From contig QRFJ01002483.1 in NCBI GenBank assembly GCA_006176705.1, forward strand, positions 62,001 through 126,000: a stretch of 64,000 nucleotides of DNA. Reading direction: 5' to 3'. Position numbers and translations under genes: made by a program. Below the pieces are notes generated by a model. The model was not told the DNA's origin and did not search any database. It saw nothing but the letters and a program-made list of their open reading frames with translations. The stretch is from Cocos nucifera. Its lineage: Eukaryota > Streptophyta > Magnoliopsida > Arecales > Arecaceae. Of the stretch, positions 58,861 to 64,000 are shown piece after piece. Numbering within the stretch: position 1 is the stretch's first letter; every line of letters begins with the position of its first letter.

Positions 58861-59556
58861 ACTTATTATTTGAAAGTAAAGTTTCTAACAAGTTGCAAGA
58901 TTGGAGAAGTTAGAGGAGATCAAGCTCCGACGAGACACTGTTATACAGTTGCCTTGCAAGAGGGAGGGCAACCAGATCCTTATTCGGTGGACAGGCTTGA
59001 TGCCCGTGATGACCTAATAGAAGAGTGGGGCGAGCCTGTGGAAGATCTTTTTGCAATCCCTTTGAATGATGGAAATGAGGATCATGTTGTTCAGAATGGC
59101 TCTAACCTGGGAGATGAAGTTAGAGAGCAGCTCATCATCTTCTTACAGAGAAATGTGGATGTTTTTACCTGGGTTCTTGTAGACTTGCCCAGAATTGACA
59201 TAGAAGTGATGGAACATTGCCTGGACGTTGATCCCAAACATCGGTCAGTAAAGGAGAAGATGCATGGTTATGCACCAAATAGGCAGAAGGCAATTTTGAA
59301 AGAGGTTGATAAACTTCTCAAGACTGAGTTAATTTGGGAAGTATTTTACTCGAGCTGGGTCTCCAAGGTGGTCCTCATCAAGAAGGCAAAGGGCAAGTGG
59401 AGGTTGTGCATAGACTTTAAAAAATTGAACAAGGCCTGCCCAAAGGATAGCAACCCCCTCCCTAGAATCGATCAGTTGGTGGATGCAACTCAGATCATGA
59501 GCTTCTCACTTTCATGGATGCCTTCTTCGATTATAATTAAATCTGGATGGCACTAG
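58786..59556 (+). pseudogene. G2: protease end, linker and RT N-terminal part
   Basis: A clean 256-codon frame, the longest in G2: STYNAILGRSSLNALWAV, then LDARDDLIEEWGEPVEDL, AIPLNDGNEDHVVQ, IDIEVMEHCLDVDPKHRSVK, and the RT entry WVSKVVLIKKAKGKWRLCID with FKKLNKACPKDSNPLPRIDQ. A 1-base shift at about 59490 (after VDAT) ends the frame; the RT text continues in another. The Met at 58786 is internal. Confidence 0.86.
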
Positions 59557-60480
59557 AAGATGAAAAGAAAATTGCTTTTATTACTAATCATGATCTTTAT
59601 TATTATAGGATCATGCCCTTTGGGCTTAAAAATGCAGGTGCAACTTATCAACCCTTGATGAACAAAATCTTCAAGAAGTAGATCGACTACAGTATAGAGG
59701 TGTATGTGGATGATATGCTTGTCAAGAGACGATCTTCTATGAACCATATTACAAACTTAGAAGGGACCTTCGACATGCTCTGAAAGTATAAGATGAAGCT
59801 GAATCCGACCAAGTGTGCCTTCAGAATAACTTTGAAAAAGTTCTTAGGGTTCATGATATCAAGGCATGAAATCGAAGCAAATCCAAAAAAATTTTGAGCC
59901 GTTCAAGAGATGACTGCACTGAAGTCAATAAAAGAAGTTTAGTGCCCGATAGGGAAGGTGGTAGCTTTGAAGTGCTTTATTTCAAGATTGGCCGAGCGAT
60001 GTATGCCCTTCTTTTAGGTCCTTAAGTAGCCAAAGAACTTCTATTGGACTCTCGAATGTCAACAAGTATTTGAAGAACTGAAAAGCTATCTTAGCTCACC
60101 TCCTTTATTGGCCAAGCCTGAGCTTGGAGAAGAATTATTTTTATACCTTGTGGTCTCCCCAACAACCCTTGTGGCCATCCTGATTAAGGAAGAGATAAAA
60201 GTGCAGAGGCCAATCTACTATATTAGTCAAGTTTTGAGGGATGCTGAATTCATGTATACTAAGTTAGAAAAATTAACTTATACTCTATTGGTTGCAGCGC
60301 GAAGGCTCTAACCTTATTTCTAGGGGTACACCATAACACTCCTTACAGATCAACCCATCAAGATAGTTCTCCATCGGATAGACGCCTCTGGAAGAATAAC
60401 AAAATGGGCCATTGAGCTTATAGAGTTTAACATTAATTTCCAACCTTGACTATCAATCAAAGCTCAGATTCTGACTGACT
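59490..60480 (+). pseudogene. G2: RT palm and RNase H
   Basis: After the shift: DEKKIAFITNHDLYYYRIMP, FGLKNAGATYQPLMNKIF, catalytic YVDD at about 59703-59714 (VYVDDMLVKR), LNPTKCAFRITLKKFLGF, then RNase H (60108-60311: PELGEELFLYLVVSPTT, RPIYYISQVLRDAEF) and ITLLTDQPIKIVLHRI. Stops at 59539, 59679, 59781, 59896 and others. Confidence 0.86.
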
Positions 60481-60597
60481 TTATAGTAGAGTGCACCATT
60501 TCAGATGAAGCTGAACCTGAATAGCCCAGGGTCAATGCTTCATGGTCACAGTCGTACCCCCTTGAAAATAGAGCAGATCTCCCCGAAAGCTTTTAGG

Positions 60598-61108
60598 CCC
60601 TGTATGTGGATGGTTCATCCAATGCTTTTGGAGCGGATGCGGGTTTGATCTTAATCAACCTTAGAGAAATTATTACTGAATATGCACTTCATTTCAACTT
60701 GTTTGGAATAAATAATGAAGCAGAATATGAAGCTCTAATCGTGGGATTAAAGATAGCTAAAGAATTGGAAGCTGAAGCAGAATATGAAGCTCTAATCGTG
60801 AGATTGAAGATAGCTAAAGAATTGGAAGTGGGTCGAGTAAAAGTTTACAGTGACTCCCAATTGATGGTGGGACAAGTTAGCAGTCATTATGAGGCTCAAA
60901 AAGAAAACATGAAGAAGTACTTGAAAAAAGTGAGTAGTTTGATATCAGCCTTCAGTAGCTTTAAGATTCAACAAATCTCAAAAGTGGAGAATACTAGGGC
61001 TGACCTTCTCTACAAAATAGCCACACTAGCTCTGAGTGAATTATTGAAAGAAGTCTACTTTAAAGTTCTACACCATCCAAGCTCAGAAGAATCCCAGACT
61101 ATAATGTA
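60598..61108 (+). pseudogene. G2: extra (archaeal-type) RNase H with inner duplication
   Basis: A 167-codon open frame from 60606, preceded by ALYV. It has VDGSSNAFGADAGLILINL, the Glu segment AEYEALIV, and VKVYSDSQLMVGQVSSHYEA with its Asp kept, then ENTRADLLYKIATL. A 57-bp segment is repeated in frame (60717-60830), so the Glu-bearing helix occurs twice. The fold may not tolerate 19 extra residues. Confidence 0.87.
60717..60830 (+). repeat. 57-bp in-frame tandem duplication
   Basis: gaagcagaatatgaagctct starts at 60717 and at 60774. The two 57-bp units differ at four positions, and G1 has one copy at this place. Confidence 0.92.
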
Positions 61109-62345
61109 GGTCGACCAGGAGCCCAACTGGATTGACCCGTTTCTTGCATATCTTAAAGATGACATTCTTCCCCGAGATCCAAAGAAAGCTCAAAAATTGA
61201 GAAACCAAGCCTCTCATTATATTTTGTATGAAGATAAATTGTACAAAAGATCATACTCTTTGCCATTACTGAAATGTCTCAGACCTTCTGAAGCTGACCA
61301 TGCACTGTGGAAGGTTCATGAAGGGATATATGAAAATTATTTGGGAGCCAGAGTTCTATCCCATAAACTACTTCGATATGACTACTATTGGCCGACTACG
61401 CATCAAGATGCTATGGAGTATGTGAGAAAATATGATCAGTGTCAGAGAAATGCCAACATTCAGAGATAATTAGCTTCCCAGCTTACACCCCTGAGCACCC
61501 CAAGCTGTTTGCACAATGGAGAATAGACATACTCAGGCCCTTTTCCATGGCATTCAGATAGCAAAAGTTTCTCTTCGTAGCGATAGACTACTTTACTAAA
61601 TGGGTTGAGGCCGAACCTCTAGCTAAAATTACTGAAGCAAAAGTACAGAACTTCATTTAAAAGTCAATAGTTTGCAGATTCGGGCTATCTCAAACTTTAA
61701 TTACTGATAACGGGCACCAATTTGCGGGGATAAAGTTTGCCAAGTTCTACAAGATCTGAATATCTCCCATCACTTCACCTCAGTGGCTCATCCATAGGTG
61801 AATGGTGAGGCCGAGGTGACTAACAGGATCTTGTTACAAGGGATAAAAGCAAGACTTGAAAAGATGAAAGAAACTTGGGTGGATGAACTCTATCATATAC
61901 TTTGGGCTTATAGAACCACTTAGAGATAGCCAATCGGAGAAACTCTATTTGCCTTAGCCTTCGGAATGGAAGTGGTCATCCCAATAGAACTTAAACTCCC
62001 TTCAACATGAGTCAAAGCATTCAATGAATGGAGAAATTCATAATATCTCAGAGCCAACCTCGACTTATTGAAAAACAAATGAGAGAAGGCGCAGATCAGG
62101 ATAGTGGCTTACTGGTAGAAAGTGTCCCATTATTATAATTCTAGGATCAGGAGCAAAGAATTCAGGATGGAAGATCAGGTACTTCAGCGATCGGATGTCT
62201 TACAACCACAGAATTAAGAAAAGCTCGCTCCAAATTGGAAAGGCCCTTATAAGGCCATAGAAGTCATCCGACCTGGGACTTACTATCTGAAGGAGCTTGG
62301 AGGGGCTGCACTACCACGACCTTGGAACTTGAAAAACTTGTGAAT
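61109..62345 (+). pseudogene. G2: integrase
   Basis: Zinc finger part in a clean frame (61197-61469: RNQASHYILYEDKLYKRSY, VHEGIYENYLGARVLSHKLL, YYWPTTHQDAMEYVRKYDQC). The core follows with LFVAIDYFTKWVEAEPLAKI (first Asp) and LITDNGHQFAG (second Asp) near 61575-61730, then shifts. The C-terminal part runs to about 62345 (GPYKAIEVIRPGTYYL-like text near 62240). Several stops. Confidence 0.84.
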
Positions 62346-62444
62346 GTATTATCAATAATCATATTTCAATAAAATTTTCTTACTTTAATATCTTTATCTT
62401 TGGTGCAAAATTGCTCAATGGTAGGAAATTACGTGAGAAAATAG

Positions 62445-62713
62445 GGGTGAAGGCCTCCAATTCTAAAATAGACGGTTAACCTCAGCTTAACGAGGATGAA
62501 GGCCTTCGATTCTTAAATAGAAGATTAACCTCATCTTAACGAGGGTGAAAGCCTTCGATTCTAAAATAGGAGATTAACCTCATTTTAACGAGGGTGAAGG
62601 CCTCCAATTTTTAAATAGAAGATTAATCTCATCTTAATGAGGGTGAAAACCTTCGGTTCTTAAATATGAGGTTAACCTCATCTTAACGAGGGTAAAGATC
62701 TTCGGTTCTTAAG
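62445..62713 (+). repeat. G2: 49-bp tandem repeats after pol
   Basis: Five full units and one partial, each starting gg(g/a)tgaa(g/a) and ending ttaacga or ttaatga, head to tail with no spacer: 62445, 62494, 62543, 62592, 62641, 62690. Units differ by a few bases. After the array comes one copy of the 180-bp type unit of G1 (gaaaggccctcttgatgg near 62735). Confidence 0.92.
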
Positions 62714-63185
62714 TTGGTGATGTTGGGGAAAGGCCCTCTTGATGGCCCTTTTGCACTCTAGCAACCTTGTTAGGAACAGGAGGTGGACCTCGTCCTAACA
62801 AGAAAATTGACTGACCATGTCAGAAACAGGAGGTGAACCTCGTCCTGATGTGGATGAAGACTCTATGAAAAATTGAAGGCCTCCAATTCTTAAATAGGAG
62901 GAAGGATACAAATAGAGAGCTTCAGTTCCTAAATGAATTGGAAGACCCTTATTCATGGATAAGAGGGACATATACATGAAACACAGCGTGAAAGTTATAA
63001 TTCTGAGACAACGTCAAGGTTGAATATGGTAAGAAAATAAAGTAAAATGGCAAGCGGCAAGCTAAGGTGAAATACAAATAGGTAAATGAAAGAAACTTTA
63101 TTTCATTAAAAATAGAAGTCATTACATGGGTCAGTAAGACTAGTTACAAAGCAAAAAGGAGAAAGAAAGAAGAAAGGTTGAAGTA

Positions 63186-64000
63186 CTATCTGGAGTCAGA
63201 TTTTGGACTTCCTGCTCTAGCCATTATAAGGAAGAGTTTTAGGCCTTCTATTTCCTCTTCAAGCCTTTGCCTCACCGCTAGGCTCTCCCTTAGCATTCTC
63301 TTCCACCTACGTGACTCCTCCTTTATCTCTCTTAGCTTCTTCCTAAGAATCGTGGATTCAGCCTCGGCATCCTTGATGGCATTTTCTTGATAAACCATTT
63401 GGATCTTCAGCTGTTGCTGCTTAGCGTGTTTCTTTCCATACGACTCAGATAAGCCTTCCATGGTCCTTCGCAAGGAGAGGAGTTCATTCGATTCTCTACT
63501 TGAGTTGACCTCGGTCCTCTCCATCAGCAGCATTTGGAGTCACACAACTTCGACATTTGCTGTTCTGAGCTTCTTCCTGTAGTCATCAATCTACTCGCAC
63601 CAACTAATTCGATAAGAGTTATATGTCTCTTTAGCATCTAGTAGTTGCTATTGAAGGTTTGAGAATCTTTTTGACCAATCCCAATGATGCTCCTTTTGGC
63701 CGATAGACCATGCCGAGCTCCCCTCCAACAATCAGATCTTTTTCTTTGATGCCCTAAGCTCAACTTTAAGAGAGCTAATTTTTGTAGTCAAGGCCCGAGA
63801 TTTCTTGCTGGCATGTTTCTTGATTTTCTTGAGCTTAGGAAGAGTAGCTAAAAGGCTTGGCATGGCTTCATTTGATGTCGGTCCTTTAGTAGTAGGAGGA
63901 GAAGCTGTGGTGGGAAGCATGGTGGAAGAAGGCTCGACTAGCAGAAGATCGACGGTCAAGGTAGATGGTTTTGATTCATCATCAGAAGTTTTTTTATTCA
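63186..64000 (-). pseudogene. G2: antisense ORF (coiled-coil protein), runs off the window
   Basis: The minus strand, opposite to gag-pol, ends with the stop at 63186-63188 after RAGSPKSDSR. The 115-codon part 63186-63533 reads QLKIQMVYQENAIKDAEAES, LRKKLREIKEESRRWKRMLR, LAVRQRLEEEIEGLKLF, clearly coiled-coil. A second part (63732-63959) has a Ser/Thr/Pro-rich stretch (MLPTTASPPTTKGPTSNE) and a Lys-rich one (LPKLKKIKKHASKKS, homologous to G1 near 54180). The N-terminal domain lies beyond 64000. Stops near 63550-63700 suggest it is broken, but its ends and heptads are shared with G1. Confidence 0.78.

Larger units (their letters stand above)
54364..64000 (+). mobile_element. G2: Ty3-gypsy element of the Tat type, runs off the window
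   Basis: LTR 54364-55261, primer site, gag (with S2 inside), protease, RT, RNase H, extra RNase H, integrase, 49-bp repeats and antisense ORF. The 3' LTR is beyond 64000. Its left border lies within the antisense ORF of G1, so it is probably inserted in G1; the left target 5-mer would be gactt (54359-54363). Confidence 0.85.

Noticed and set aside
62445..62713. Regular 49-bp repeats looked like a CRISPR array
   Set aside because: The units are head to tail with no unique spacers, vary internally, and lie in a plant gypsy element.
1..64000. A host defence, biosynthetic or other multi-gene system
   Set aside because: Every stretch with protein motifs is a retrotransposon domain. The remaining unassigned DNA (4.2-5.9 kb and 44.6-46.1 kb) has no coding pattern that I can support.

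Overview
The window reads as intergenic plant nuclear DNA built almost wholly from LTR retrotransposons. AT-rich DNA, Ty1-copia and Ty3-gypsy pol domains, tRNA-Met primer sites (GCTCTGATACCA on +, i.e. TGGTATCAGAGC on -) and several generations of nesting all point to a seed plant with a large genome. Tat-type gypsy elements with antisense ORFs and the copia families seen here suggest a monocot, perhaps a palm; that last step is a guess. I found no convincing host gene, tRNA, rRNA or CRISPR array.

Layout. 1-1543: the 3' part of a copia LTR (J, + orientation). 1655-4165: a decayed gypsy pol remnant (H, - strand). 4166-5921: intergenic DNA with a tandem duplication that contains a SINE-like segment. 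5922-44561: one nested stack. Its outermost layer is an old solo LTR (F, seen in three pieces). F was hit by a solo LTR (S1, 6386-8564) and by a copia element (C, 8802-43308, target duplication tcact). C in turn carries D (10321-11159, one LTR plus primer site, duplication aactt), E (11345-19221, a non-coding element with three LTRs and two internal regions) and copia B (22863-43140, duplication ctatc). B is split by A (26266-36412), a full-length copia element of the same family. 44562-46058: unassigned DNA. 46059-64000: two + strand gypsy elements of the Tat type. G1 starts at 46059; G2 starts at 54364 inside the antisense ORF of G1 and runs off the window. G2 carries an Athila-like solo LTR (S2, 56306-57762, duplication gccac) in its gag.

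Function. Each autonomous element once encoded Gag, protease, integrase and reverse transcriptase/RNase H as one transcription unit from its 5' LTR. All visible coding regions now carry stops, frameshifts or insertions, so none looks able to move by itself. The longest open stretch is a 419-codon gag/protease/integrase segment in A. G1 and G2 also carry an antisense coiled-coil ORF and tandem repeats between pol and the 3' LTR, as described for Tat/Retand-type elements.

Most worth a second look: the LTR-int-LTR-int-LTR structure of E with its run of hairpins; a one-LTR product (D) explained by a 5-bp microhomology; a stem-loop train conserved in the A/B/J copia LTRs; the A/B junction, which lacks a target duplication and has lost about 330 bp; and the antisense ORFs of G1/G2.
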